Assembly (NCBI GenBank): GCA_023213395.1
Contig: CM041465.1
Coordinates: 81,289,741 to 81,353,740, forward strand
DNA from: Cycas panzhihuaensis
Lineage: Eukaryota > Cycadophyta
Length of the DNA stretch: 64,000 nucleotides
Reading direction: 5' to 3'
Shown here piece by piece: positions 1 through 11,104 of the stretch. Numbering within the stretch: the stretch's first letter is position 1; each line of letters opens with the position of its first letter. The position numbers and the translations under genes were made by a program. The notes under the pieces were generated by a model. It was not told where the DNA came from and did not search any database. It worked only from the letters and a program-made list of their open reading frames with translations.

Positions 1-952
1 TCTTATTATTAGATAAGGCAAAGCTTAATTTATTTTCTATTTGAGATATAATTTTCTTTAATAAATAAAATGTGCTTTGTGGTTCTTTTTAGCATTATTT
101 TATAAGTTAAAAGATGATTGGATAAAGAATGAATGCTCATACTTATATTCATCACCAAGTGAAAGTGCCTCTCAAATAACAAACAAGGTAAGAGACTTTA
201 TACCTTGTTTGATTTATTTTGCATCTTTTCCTTGATTGCCTTAGGAAAAGAGATGATAATAAAGAATATATTAATTTATTTTGGTAAAAATATAGAAGAT
301 AAATTAATGTAATAAATGAACCAAAAATGATCATGAAAGAAACTTAGTACATTATATAAACACTCTTACCTTGTCACATTTTGATATATTGGGGGCTCAT
401 ATAGATAATGTTCCTTATAAGATATTTTGTCATACTTTTCTTTTAAGGTTTTATCTCAAATCTAGGTATTTTTATAGATTTAAAAAGTAAGGCCCTCTTA
501 TTAAGTGAATATTTTGGTGACCATACTAGGAATTTGACCCCTCTTTTATTATTTCATTTACTTCTCACTCTTTAATCTTATACTGTAATAGGCTTTTACT
601 CTTTTATGATATGTTTTTCATGTAGTCTTAAAGGATTTTCTATTGAGTTTCCTACTATTATGATAGAGGATAGCTCTCACCCATTTAGCCCTCATGAGGA
701 TGATATTTACATATAATATGTTTATGAGAATGAAGTATCCTTATATCTATTGGCTCTTTCTCCTCCTAATTTACATCCTTTAGAATGAGATATAAATTTA
801 TCCTCCTTTTGTATTTCCACTAGGCCTTTAGCTATGATTAAATCACTTATTGTCTCTCATAAGGAAACCCCTCTAATTAGATCTTTTCCCTCTATTTAAT
901 CTACACTAGCCTTCCGGATCTACTTCCTAAAACCCCCTTGTATACTTTAAGT
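1..952. other. Unassigned AT-rich DNA left of EL1
   Basis: No open frame longer than about 60 codons and no recognised protein motif on either strand. The last bases before EL1, 948-952 (taagt), are its probable left target-site copy. This stretch would have been continuous with 3196-4018 before EL1 inserted. It could be a very old repeat or plain intergenic DNA. Confidence 0.5.
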
Positions 953-1174
953 TGTTGGAAAACATAACCTGCAATAAGATAATCACAAATAGAAACAAAC
1001 ACCTCCACAAGATTGAACGATACCCTTAAGGTACCTTAAATTGTATTAGTAAAACATCCTTACAACATCATTCAATATGATACATTATATTGTGTATTTA
1101 TAATACAAGTCATGATGGAAGAGTAGGACCCACTTTCATGTGGGACAAATCAAATGTGCATTAATATTCCAACA
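953..1174 (-). repeat. EL1 3' LTR (222 bp)
   Basis: Starts TGTTGGAAAA and ends TTCCAACA. It pairs with 2969-3190 at roughly 93 percent identity by eye and is the reverse complement of the EL6 LTR family. Confidence 0.92.
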
Positions 1175-1184
1175 CTCCCCCTTA
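1175..1184 (-). other. EL1 polypurine tract
   Basis: Reads TTAAGGGGGAG on the minus strand directly before the 3' LTR; the plus-strand primer position of an LTR element. Confidence 0.75.
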
Positions 1185-1197
1185 ACGCACATTTGGG

Positions 1198-2337
1198 TTA
1201 TTTGTACTTGTAATGCCTTGTCCTTGGAAATGTCTTGAAAATGATGTCTTCAATTTGATCCTTATCTTCAATCTTCTAGTGATGTCTTTGCTTCAAAATG
1301 ATGTCTTCATCTTGATTTTCATATTTAATTATGTACTGATGCCTTTGTAAGATGATATCCTCAGCTTGATTTATGTCCTCAATCCTATAGTGATGATGTT
1401 GATGTAGCATCTCTAACAAGTGCAAATCATGATTCTTCATTGTGCCTGGTCTAGTCTTATTTTGATGTAGATCTTGTAAATAACCATCTTCAATCACAAC
1501 TTGCATATCATCATTATCCTATATAAACTCTTGATCACCATGTACAATAGTGATTTCTTTAATCTTTGGAGCGGAATCTTGATCAACTAGCATACCCTTT
1601 GAAATTGAATGAATGTTCAAAGTAGGAACATTATTCAAACTTAAATCAATACTTAAAGTAGGAATATCATCAATATAAGACTCATCCTTTATAGGGCCAT
1701 CATATTCATATTTAATTTCTCTTGAAATCATGGTGTCATCTATATAAACCTTTATCAACTCATCATTTTCAATATCTTCATTAGTAGTTATAGTCTCATC
1801 AATACATTCAACTATTGTTTCTTTATATTCAGTAGAAATTTCATCAGTACTTATACCTTCTTCATCTTGACATGTTGTTTCATCAGATTTGATGATATTT
1901 TCTTCATTTGTTGTACCTGTACCATAACCATAACTAGCCTTAATTACCTTTTCAATCATTTGTTGTGTCTCTTTAGGGGTTTGTTCAAATACTTCCTTTA
2001 GAAAATCCTAAGCTTCCTTAGCATTACTTACATGTAGAATCATAGGAATAACAAAATGGAATTTAGAAGGAAGATCAACATCATTGAATGCAGCATGAAT
2101 CATAATGAATGATTTCCTATCTTTCTTCTCAAGCATTTCCTTTTCTTCTTCATCATTAGGGATATTATATTCATCAGTAACAATCTTCCATAAACCTCTA
2201 GCTATGAATAAACATCTCATTTTAATTGTCCCAAAGAAGTAGTCTTCACCATTACACTTAGGTATTGGAAGAAATAAATCCCTTAAGTAATATTCATTTG
2301 TTTCAGGATCATATATAACCACATCATTATCCTCCAT
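1198..2337 (-). pseudogene. EL1 gag (copia-type, UBN2/DUF4219-like) with acidic repeat tail
   Basis: A single frame of 380 codons (1140 bp) runs from the ATG at 2337 (MEDNDVV) to a TAA at 1198-1200, interrupted only by three in-frame TAG codons at 2008-2010, 1519-1521 and 1276-1278. The N-terminal third has the copia gag pattern: GEDYFFGTIKMRCLFIARG-LW, then an E/K-rich helix and a V-SNAKEAW segment. The middle is very rich in D, E and T. The C-terminus holds repeated units of about 20 residues with the pattern Y-I-E-D-NQ-EDIIL-Q. EL6 has TGG, CAA and TAC at the three stop positions, so the stops are later decay. No zinc knuckle is visible. Gag would form the particle; this copy cannot be translated in full. 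Confidence 0.85.
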
Positions 2338-2956
2338 GATTATAAATACCATTTTCTAACACCATGTACCTTTTCCAATCAACAAATTCACCCATCAATC
2401 TTAACAAACTTTCTCATGTCTCATGTCCCTCATATCATTAACTTTATCATCACATCATTGCCTTATGCATCTCACATATGCCAAATAGTCACATAAAATC
2501 CAAACACTCACTTCACCAAATTAATGCCTTATAAATCTCATAATGATCATACATGCCATATGTCGCTACCAAGATACATACTTCACTTGATTACCCAAAA
2601 CACAACTCATGCTATTACACCATTAAACAATTTTGCTTCCCTACAACTCACATATCTTCAACAAAAGAAACTCATCCTTCTTTGCCCATTAAGTCCCTGT
2701 AGCCAAAGTTATGGCTCTTTGAAGTTGAGGTTATAGATCTGTCCCAAAAACATAGTGACAGAAAAAATGTAGGCTAAAATTAATTCTACTGTAATTTTCA
2801 TACTTTCACCCCAAATTTTGTAGTATGACCACTCAAATTTTACAGAATAAGCTATTTCGTCTCAATTTCGCCATTACTTTTCAAAAATTCTAACATTATG
2901 GCACCTCCCAAATCACTGCTCTAATACCGAACAAAAATACCTCTCTCAACCTAGGC
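2338..2956 (-). other. EL1 leader between primer site and gag
   Basis: Untranslated leader. It aligns in two blocks with the EL6 leader: 2713-2956 with EL6 22732-22990 and 2338-2700 with EL6 about 23885-24274. About 0.9 kb present in EL6 is missing here. Confidence 0.7.
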
Positions 2957-2968
2957 GCTCTAATACCA
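2957..2968 (-). other. EL1 primer binding site (tRNA-iMet)
   Basis: Minus strand reads TGGTATTAGAGC, one transition from the plant initiator-Met consensus TGGTATCAGAGC, and abuts the 5' LTR. Confidence 0.88.
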
Positions 2969-3190
2969 TGTTGGAAAACATAACCTGTAATAAGATAATC
3001 ACAAACAGAAACAAACACCTCCACAAGATCGAACGGTACCCTTAACGTACCTCAAATTGTATTAACAAAACATCCTTATAATATCATTCAATATGATACA
3101 CTATATTGTGTATTTATAATACAAGTCATGATGGAAGACTAGGACCCACTTGCATATAGGACAAATCAAATGTGCATTAATATTCTAACA
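2969..3190 (-). repeat. EL1 5' LTR (222 bp)
   Basis: TGTTGG start and AACA end; same length as its partner 953-1174. Confidence 0.92.
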
Positions 3191-3195
3191 TAAAT

Positions 3196-4018
3196 TACAA
3201 TGAATTTGATCTAAATTATAGGGTTCTAAAAGAATACACACTCTTTCCTCTAATTAAACTTGTTCAACTCATATATTGGAAGCCTTGGGAACTCTAGTTA
3301 TTAATCTCTCTTCTTCTACTTTTCTCCCTTTCACACAAAATTCATCCTTTTGTGTCATCATTGTCACCTCCACTATTCTCTCAATAAATTTATATCCAAC
3401 TTCTCAATTTGTTCTATAAAAGTTTACTACTATAGCTTCCACTATTTTGGTCCAAAGAACTTAAAACTTTAGTGCTCTTATTATTATGCTAAATTAAGCA
3501 ACAAATCCTTAATCTTTAGCTTTAAGGTATTAAAACCCTCAAGTTAACATTGATCCACTTCTTTAATTAGCACTTTCACTACTTAAAAATCCTACTTCTT
3601 AAGCAATCCCTTATTTTTATTTTAGATTAATATCTTCTTCTTTATCTACCATATCACCAAAGATTTTCCTAAAAAATCCCATTAAGGTCATCTAGCTTTC
3701 AAGCATATTTGTATGCCTTTGCTAACTCCTAACTTTATCATGTTTCTTAAATCTAATCTCAAGTTGGCCCATGTGGTCCATTTGGTGCCACTTTTCTATT
3801 ATCATAGTCTAGTAAGATCTTAAACCATCTTATGTAAGGTGTTCAACTAGGTTCACCTAATGTTTGAGTTAGACAAACTTCTTTTGCTTCTTAAAATCCT
3901 CCTCTTGTATTTTTTCCATCTAGAAGTAATCTAGTGGGAATAAATATTTCAAATACTATCATAGGCCTAATACTCTTCATATAAGACATATATAGATGGA
4001 ACATATGAATAAAATAAG
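3196..4018. other. Unassigned DNA between EL1 and EL2
   Basis: AT-rich with no open frame and no motif I can name. The minus strand between about 3700 and 3950 gives a broken peptide-like stretch containing tryptophans but no recognisable family. It may be part of an old element split by EL1 and EL2. Confidence 0.4.
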
Positions 4019-4023
4019 AATGG

Positions 4024-4402
4024 TATTTAGGAATATAAAATCATACATGAGTTTTCCCAACCGTAGAATCTTTTACCATATACAACAAGTAAACAAACAA
4101 ATATACACAGATAACAGATGCATAATACACAAGAATTTATATGGGAAAACTCTTTCAAGAGAAAAACCCACCACAAAAGGATCCTTGATAGATCTCTTAG
4201 ATTATTAAATAATGGCTTGATACAATGATCTTGGATGTTGAAGACACAAGGCCTTAAGGCATTTATATTCTCCCAAGAGGTGTCACTCAATTAGGGTTGT
4301 GACCCTTTGAATAAGTCACACCTTTTGGCTTCACACCTTTTCACTTAATTAAACCATATTAACATTAACTAAGTGGCTTAATAATTAACTGCCATATTAA
4401 CA
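4024..4402 (-). repeat. EL2 3' LTR (379 bp)
   Basis: Aligns end to end with 9970-10347; shares the interior block around ctcccaagaggtgtcac and ends ATTAACA. Confidence 0.9.
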
Positions 4403-4412
4403 TCCCCCTTTA
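4403..4412 (-). other. EL2 polypurine tract
   Basis: Minus strand TAAAGGGGGA directly before the 3' LTR. Confidence 0.75.
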
Positions 4413-4469
4413 ATGTGAATGTAGGGAGCCTGCCAATTACAATAGTTATGTTATCACAAAGGCTGGGAT

Positions 4470-6006
4470 TATCCTATGGCTTCTTTATCCTTTTCAATAC
4501 ATCCCCCCTCAAGGATAACATTAGTGAGTCCAAGTCCAGTACACATCTTTATGAATTGATCTTCAATGAGAAGTTTGATTAACACATCTATAAGATGGAA
4601 CTCACTTGAATAGTAGTTGACCTACAACTTCCTTGATTTGATCTGTTCACGAATATAATGGTGTTGAATCTCAATGTGCTTCGTACGAGCATGAAACTTT
4701 AGATTCTTTAATAGGTGAATGGTACTTTGGTTATCAATAAAGATAACCAAGTGTATATTTGAAACTCTAAGAGACCTTATAATCATACGACTTCCTTCAC
4801 ACCTACACGAAGTCCTTGATAGTCTACCTCTATAGAACATAGTGCCACTATTTGTTACTTCTTCAACTACCATAAAACAAATTCATTTCCAATTCCAAAT
4901 AGGTATCCAGTAGTGGACTTCTGATCATTAGAATATCCTTCTCAATCAACATCTGTGTAGCCATGTAATTGTATCTCTTCACCTTGATGATATTCAAGGC
5001 CAAGATTGATAGTCCCCTTCAAATACTTCATAATCCACTTCATTGCAACTAAATGAGGTTCTTGAGGATTCTGCATATAGCGGGAAACTAACCCGATAGC
5101 ATATGTAATATCAAGCATTTTATGAGTCAAATAGATTAGACTACCTACTAATTGGTGATACTTTATGCCATCTATAGAGGGCTTGGCCATATCCTTCTGC
5201 AACCTAGTGCCTTTCACATATGGTATTATAACTGGTTTATAATTTTACATTCTAAATTTCTCCAATAAGTTCTTTACATATTAAGACTACAACGACACAA
5301 TCCTGTCATCCATCTGCCTGGCCTAAATGCCTAAGAAGTAGTGAAGTCTCCCAAGGTCTACCATGTTAAAAGAAGCTCCCAAATTGGATTTGGCTTTAGT
5401 AATATCCTTGCCACAGTTACCACTTATGACAAAATCATCCACATATACCACACAAGCTACTATTAAAGTCCCTCTTTTTTTTACATACAGATTCGAGTCA
5501 AGTTCAGAGATCTCAAAACCTTCATCTTTCAACTTTACGTCCATCTTTTCATACTAAGCATGGGGTGCTTATTTTAGGCCATAGATTGACTTCTTTAACT
5601 GATACACAAGATGCTCCTGGCTATCCTTAACAAATCCTAGAGGCTATGATATGTAAATCTCCTTTTTTAGATCTCCATTAAGGAATGCAAACTTTATGTC
5701 CATTTGATGTAACTCCTAACCATATGCTACTACTAAGGAAACCAACACATAGACCATTATCATTTTGGAGATTGGTGTAGATGTCTCCTCATAGTCGATT
5801 CCTTCTTTTTGCTAAAATCCCTACACAAGAAGTCTAGCCTTAAACTTATCCACCTCTCCATTAGAATGGAACTTTATCTTATAGACCCACTTGCATCCTA
5901 CAAGATTCTTTATTAGAGGTAGTGGAACCAAATCCCATGTGTTATTCTTTAGTAAAGAACTATACTCCTCCTCCTTTATATCTCTATATCTTGGATCTCC
6001 TTTCAC
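4470..6006 (-). pseudogene. EL2 pol: reverse transcriptase and RNase H
   Basis: From 6006 leftward the product begins with the usual copia RT entry (EEEYSSLLKNNTWDLVPLP, then KWVYKIKFHSNGEVDKFKARL). The active-site block CVVYVDDFVISGN lies near 5440 and is intact, followed by LGRLHYFLGI. RNase H follows at about 5250-4480: KPSIDGIKYHQLVGSLIYLT, GYTDVD (catalytic Asp), then FHARTKHIEIQHHYIRE and a C-terminal GLGLTN...EGGC typical of copia pol ends. Stops replace tryptophan and glutamine codons, for example the KQAPHAWY motif reads K-stop-APHA-stop-Y. The enzymes would copy the RNA into cDNA inside the particle; this copy is dead. Confidence 0.9.
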
Positions 6007-6218
6007 TTCATCAAATGAATCAGGATCACTAGAATCATTTGTGTTTACCAGAAAAGTTTGACTAGCATGCTAACTTCATGTTCTTTAATCATTAGTTAAG
6101 GTTTGCATCACCACACTAGAATCTTCTATAGTCTTCCTTGCCCATAGAGGTATTAAAGGACCCATTGTTAGAGGTGCTTTAGCTCGTAGCAGATCCTCAC
6201 TATTATTCGTCCCAATCA

Positions 6219-7640
6219 ATCCTACTTCCTCAAGTGTTTCAGTGACTGGCTCATTGTCCTCTTCATTTGATGAATCTGGGAATAGGAGTAGTGGGGGTAA
6301 AAAGTCTCCTCTAATGATCGATCAGCATGATATGTCGATGTCTCATCAAATTTGACATCCTGGCTAACTACAATATTTTTCTCCTGTGGATGCCATAGTC
6401 TATAGGCTTTGTTCTCCATGCAATATTCCATGAATATGCACTTTAGACTTTTCTGACCTAGCTTCTTTTGGGTATCATCTGGGATGTAGACGTATGCAAT
6501 ACACCCAAATGTTCTCAAATGGCTAATGAAAGGTTTACCACTGGTCCATTTCTCTTTGAGGGTCATGCTGTGAACTGCTTGAGTAGGTACCTGGTTTAAA
6601 ATATAAACAATAGTTGCCATAGCTTTTACCCAAAATTTTAGTGCCAAGTTTTAAGCATGCACCATACACCTCACCATCTCCATCATGGTATGATTCTTTC
6701 TTTCACCAACTCCATTCTATTTTGGGGTATACATGATCATAAATTCTTGTTTTATACCATGATTGTAGTAGAACTGATTGAACACATTGTTGTCATATTC
6801 TTTACTATTATCACTTCTTAATGACTTTATTTTCTTATCGCATTCATTTTCAACTATTACTTTCCAGTTACAAAAGTGATCAAACATGTCTAACTTATTC
6901 TTGAGAAAGTAAATCTAGGCCTTCCTAGTGTATTCATCCATAAATACAATGGCATAATGGGCTCTAGATATCGAAGGGTTAGGAAGATGGCCCATTATAT
7001 CTAAATGTACAAGCTCTAGCTTCTCCTTGGCTCTCCAGGCATTATCCTGAGCAAAAGGGTAGTGGTGGTGCTTTCCATACATACACCTTTTGCATATACC
7101 ATTTGAGCAAGTAACCAAAAATAATCCTTTTACCATCTTCAACCTATTCAATAGTGCAATACTCATGTAATTAAGGTGACCAAGGCAATTGTGCCATAAC
7201 TTACTTACATCATATGTGCTGCTAACAAAGACGTAGGACTTCTTCTAAGATTGAAACCTTTTAAACACCCAGACATTATCCTTGACTTTCCTAGTAGTTA
7301 CGACAACAAAGCTCTATTTTAAATCCTTAATCAAGCATTTGTCATCATGGAGATCTATCTTCATACCTTATTTATAGATCTCTTGAGTTAAAGGAAGGTT
7401 CAACTGCATCTTTGGTGCATAATACACCCTAGTAAATTTACCTCCTGTAATGTAAACTTCATCGATACCTTCTACTAGTAAGACACGAGCATCACTGAGG
7501 ATAATCTAAGCACCACTCTAATTTAAAGTCATTGTATCAAAGTTCTGACTCTAGTAAGAAATATGTTTCTATGCTCCAGAGTCAAGCACCCAATAATCTC
7601 TCTGATCAAATTCAACTAATAAGGCTTTTGATTGGATGCA
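6219..7640 (-). pseudogene. EL2 pol: protease and integrase
   Basis: Protease: YWVLDSGA near 7590 keeps the DSG active-site triad. The GAG-pre-integrase zinc domain follows with LWHNCLGHLNY and CKRCMYGKHH (HHCC intact) at about 7200-7060. In the integrase core the first Asp is in LVHLDIMGH (about 7000), the second in LRSDNSKEY (about 6815) and the Glu in NGVGERKNHT (about 6690), so the DDE triad is still encoded. The C-terminal GKPFISHLRTFGCIAYVYIP segment at 6540-6480 is standard for copia. Stops include a CAG/CAA-to-TAG change just before NGVGER. Integrase would insert the cDNA into the host chromosome. Confidence 0.9.
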
Positions 7641-7684
7641 ATAAGTAATAATATTCTTTCCTTTGTCATCTTAGTTGACTTTGT

Positions 7685-8455
7685 GCTTGTCACAAAGCTT
7701 GAACCAATAGTTCTTCTTATGGTGACCATCCTTCTTACAGTAATTGCATTTTCGTTGAACTTCTTTTTGTCTTGAGAACTTTCTCCTGACTGCTGTGTAA
7801 TCTTCTCCTCCTTAGGGGCCTCCTTCCTCTAAGTTTTCATGGCTAAGGCCTGACTTGAACCTGAACCTCTAAGTATACCCTGATAGTTGAGCTTAGCATC
7901 CTCTATTAGAATCAAGTTTTTAAGCCCATCAAACATCTCTACTTCTATCACTTCATCTCCACCATAAATGGTCTAGATTATAGCAAAGGTAGTTGATAAT
8001 TTTGACATGATTATTGAGAATAACAAGGTATCATCAATTGAGTTTAGCTTCAATTCCTCTAGCTTATTCTTCAAGTCACTAATCTTATTAAGGTAGGACC
8101 TGATGTTATTCTCATCCTCCACACACAAGTTGAGTAATTCCAACATTAGTTCCAGACATCTATTCATCTGCTTCTTTTCAAATGTATCACATAGTTTTCT
8201 CTATATCTCTATCGGTTCATTAAGATTATGAACCAATGGTCTCTAGTCCAATGCTAGTGATAATTTCAACAGTCCCACAACCATAAATTGCTTCTCTTCA
8301 AGATGAATACACTCCTTATGGTCTAATGGAATTGTGTCCACTTTCACCTTGGTGATTCCCCATAGTTGATTCACCATCAAAATCAATTCCATATTGGCCT
8401 TCCACTTGCTAAAATTGTTACCATTGAAGATAACTTTGGGTATAATACACTTCAT
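7685..8455 (-). pseudogene. EL2 gag with degenerate zinc knuckle
   Basis: Starts at the ATG at 8455 (MKCIIPKVIFNGNNFSKWKAN), the copia gag N-terminal pattern, followed by a UBN2-like helix region (LELLNLCVEDENNIRSYLNKIS, about 8135) that ends SKLSTTFAII. The nucleocapsid motif near 7745-7690 reads CNYCKKDGHHKKNY; the final Cys of CX2CX4HX4C is Tyr, explained by one G-to-A change. Several stops separate the segments. Confidence 0.85.
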
Positions 8456-9957
8456 CTTGATAAACGAGCTTCACTATGGGTTAAACAACATTATAAATGA
8501 ATGCTTACAGGATAAAATACACCCCTTTGTCCTCCTTTGCCTCACGAGCACACTTCCAAAGGCACCCAACACCAACTATACCTATGTTAAGTGAGCTACT
8601 ATTATTTATGCCTCCTTAATCATCAATAAATGACCTTAAATAGCCATTAAATGTCATAACTGACACTAACAAAGGCTAAAAATATGTTCTCCAAAACAAA
8701 GGACAACTTCAAACGACTATAGTGCATAGTTACCAAGTTAAGAAATTATGATAAATGGCCTTGATCCATGTTACAAATTGCTCACGAGGGGTCCAAATAT
8801 ATATAAAGTACTTCACTTTGCAATATCACATAAAATAACAATAGTAAATGGTCACTTTATAAGATTGTATTAAAAGGGGAATATGCCAAAAGGTATATTC
8901 CCAAGTAATATAACCTTTTAATAACACTCCCATGGATTTTCACTTAATGCACATGGTAAATATCCAACAAACATGTGCTTAAATATATCTAATATAGTCT
9001 AAGGTTTAGACTATGAAAGATCACATCTATTAACATTTAAAAGATGTGTGCATAGTCATAAATATCAATAGAGGTCCTCGCTGACTAGCACATAATGCAC
9101 AGACCTGCACTCCAGCAAAATAGACCAACAACTAAAGATTTGGGTCTATATAGCACCCAACCACCTTCGAACAAGCTCAGACCACTTCTAAACTTGCTAG
9201 TACAAGCCAGTTGGTACTTAGATGTACCCAACCAATAGTTGAAGTATATGGGCAACCCTCAATTATAGTTATATATTTAAATTGGTGCAAAACAAGCCTC
9301 AGCGAGAGAAATAACTAGCCTAACTACAATGCTAAGCTACCAGCTTTTACACAGTTATTGCAAGCTTAAATCAATTGGACGACTACCCAAGTATAGGTTT
9401 GTACTCATACAAAGTCACAAATATTTGAACACCAAGTCATTCCCCATCTAATATCAGTATTTACTATTATGTGTATAGTCTACCATAATCTTAAGGATAG
9501 AAAAATAGTACACTAAGGCTCCAATCTATCCCTCAGATAGGAACTGTGATATTGATAGCAAAAGAATGCTTGATTTTATCAGTGCTATGTTAAGAAAGAA
9601 AACCCACCTATGTGTAACATGCTTGGCTATCTTTATAGTTATTCAATCACCATTGATGCATGCTTTGCTATCTTGAATCTTTATAATAGATCTTTAATTG
9701 ACTTTGGATAACCCCTAACAAGCCAACTCCAACCACAACTATGATCTTCATGTCTGAATTTGACTCCAATAACCCTTATGCTCCACTAAATAGTGATCCT
9801 CACTGCTTCAACTACCATTGATATACTATGCCTACTTCTACACATTGCTGGGGTTGATGGACCCTTAAGATTCGAATTAGATTAGATGGAAGTACCCAGT
9901 AACCAATAATCACATTGCTCTGCTCAATATTAGTCTTCAACTATGTAGGACCCTACG
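8456..9957 (-). other. EL2 leader (5' untranslated, 1.5 kb)
   Basis: Between gag ATG and primer site. No frame or motif recognised. Holds many short imperfect repeats such as aaccaac/caagc, but no clear tandem array. Confidence 0.6.
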
Positions 9958-9969
9958 ACTCTAATACCA
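9958..9969 (-). other. EL2 primer binding site (tRNA-iMet)
   Basis: Minus strand TGGTATTAGAGT next to the 5' LTR; two transitions from the initiator-Met consensus. Confidence 0.82.
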
Positions 9970-10347
9970 TGTTTAGGAACATGAAATCATACATGAATGT
10001 TACCAACCACAGAATATTTTACCATACACAGTAAGGAAACAAACAAATATACATGTATAATAGATGCACAATACACAGGAATTTACATGGGAAAACCCTT
10101 TTGAGAAAAAACCCACCACAAAAGGATCCTTGATGGATCTCTTAGATTATTGCATAATAGTTTGATACAATGATCTTGGATGTTGAATACATAAGGTCTC
10201 AAGGCATTTATATTCTCCCAAGAGGTGTCACTTAATTAGGGTTGTGACCCTCGAAATAAGTCGCACCTTTTGGCTTCATACCTTTTCACTTAATTAAACC
10301 ACATTAACATTAACTAAGTGGCTTAATAATTAACTTCCACATTAACA
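9970..10347 (-). repeat. EL2 5' LTR (378 bp)
   Basis: Begins TGTTTAGG, ends ATTAACA; partner of 4024-4402. Confidence 0.92.
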
Positions 10348-10352
10348 GAAGG

Positions 10353-11100
10353 AAATAAGGGATTTAAAATCCTCCTTTGAAGAGATTAAGTCTCCACTTA
10401 ATTTGATGATAGAAGAAAATATCATATAACATTAAGATTACATTAACATTTCTAAGTAGTTAGATGAGGCACATTTATAATTTTTTTCCCACAAGGTAAA
10501 ATTATCAATATATGCCTTGAATGGAGACATAGACACTAATGAGTGACTAGACAAAATTATAAACATATTTTAAATGCTCAACATCACTAATGTCATGGAT
10601 TAAATAATCTTTTCTCCATTAGATATTTAATAGGTCCAATATACTTATGGGCCATAGGTTGGAAAAGAGATCATCAACACACTATGATCTTCAAAGTGTT
10701 TAATTATGCTTTTAGAGAATGCATGAAAGAAAATTTAAGTAATTGATATCATGTTAAATTATTACCTCTTAGAAAGTAGATCCATATCACAACATATAGA
10801 GGCCTTTAAGAAGCTATAAAGCAAGGTTGACACCAAATTTAATGCTGATTTTCCCTTTTGTATAAGCAATCTATTCATGAAAATATCTAAAGGCATGAGA
10901 AGGTTTAAAATTGATACATTTGAGAAAGGCCTTTTATATTTCTTCATAATTAAAGATTACCATATGGAAAATTGAGCTAAATAATATTACAATTTGGTAA
11001 ATACTAATGTATATGTTGCCTAATTAAAGGCTACCAATGTAGACCAATAATCTAACCCCTAGTCTTCAACCTCCAACTCATTTACTAGGAGTGAGGATAT
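10353..11100 (+). other. Degraded stretch upstream of EL3 nucleocapsid
   Basis: Position and a weak plus-strand peptide trace (LNGDID near 10510) suggest the gag of EL3, but too many stops and shifts remain to assert it. No LTR of EL3 was found here. Confidence 0.3.
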
Positions 11101-11104
11101 ATAA

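Larger units (their letters stand above)
953..3190 (-). mobile_element. EL1: gag-only non-autonomous LTR retrotransposon (TR-GAG type)
   Basis: Two 222-bp direct repeats beginning TGTTGG and ending AACA bound a 1.8-kb interior. On the minus strand an initiator-Met primer site lies next to the right repeat and a purine tract (AAGGGGGAG) next to the left repeat, so transcription runs right to left. The interior has room only for a gag-like reading frame; no protease, integrase or reverse transcriptase trace is present. The flanks taagt (948-952) and taaat (3191-3195) are an imperfect 5-bp target duplication. I count about 16 mismatches between the two LTRs, 13 of them transitions, so the insertion is not recent. 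EL6 is a second copy. Mobilisation must have depended on enzymes from another copia element, as known for TR-GAG elements. Confidence 0.9.
4024..10347 (-). mobile_element. EL2: Ty1/copia retrotransposon, full length but inactive
   Basis: LTRs of 379 and 378 bp bound a 5.6-kb interior read on the minus strand in copia order: gag, zinc knuckle, protease, integrase, reverse transcriptase, RNase H. The primer site is at 9958-9969 and the purine tract at 4403-4412. Flanks 4019-4023 (aatgg) and 10348-10352 (gaagg) are only an approximate target duplication, and the left LTR terminus has decayed (TA instead of TG). Of all elements here, this one keeps the most catalytic residues: DSG of protease, the D, D and E of integrase, and YVDD of reverse transcriptase are all still encoded. 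Many TAG/TAA stops and small shifts make it non-functional. Confidence 0.93.

Noticed and set aside
3996-4290. Overlapping frames on both strands at the EL2 3' LTR
   Set aside because: Lie within an LTR; the counterpart LTR at 9970-10347 does not keep them open.
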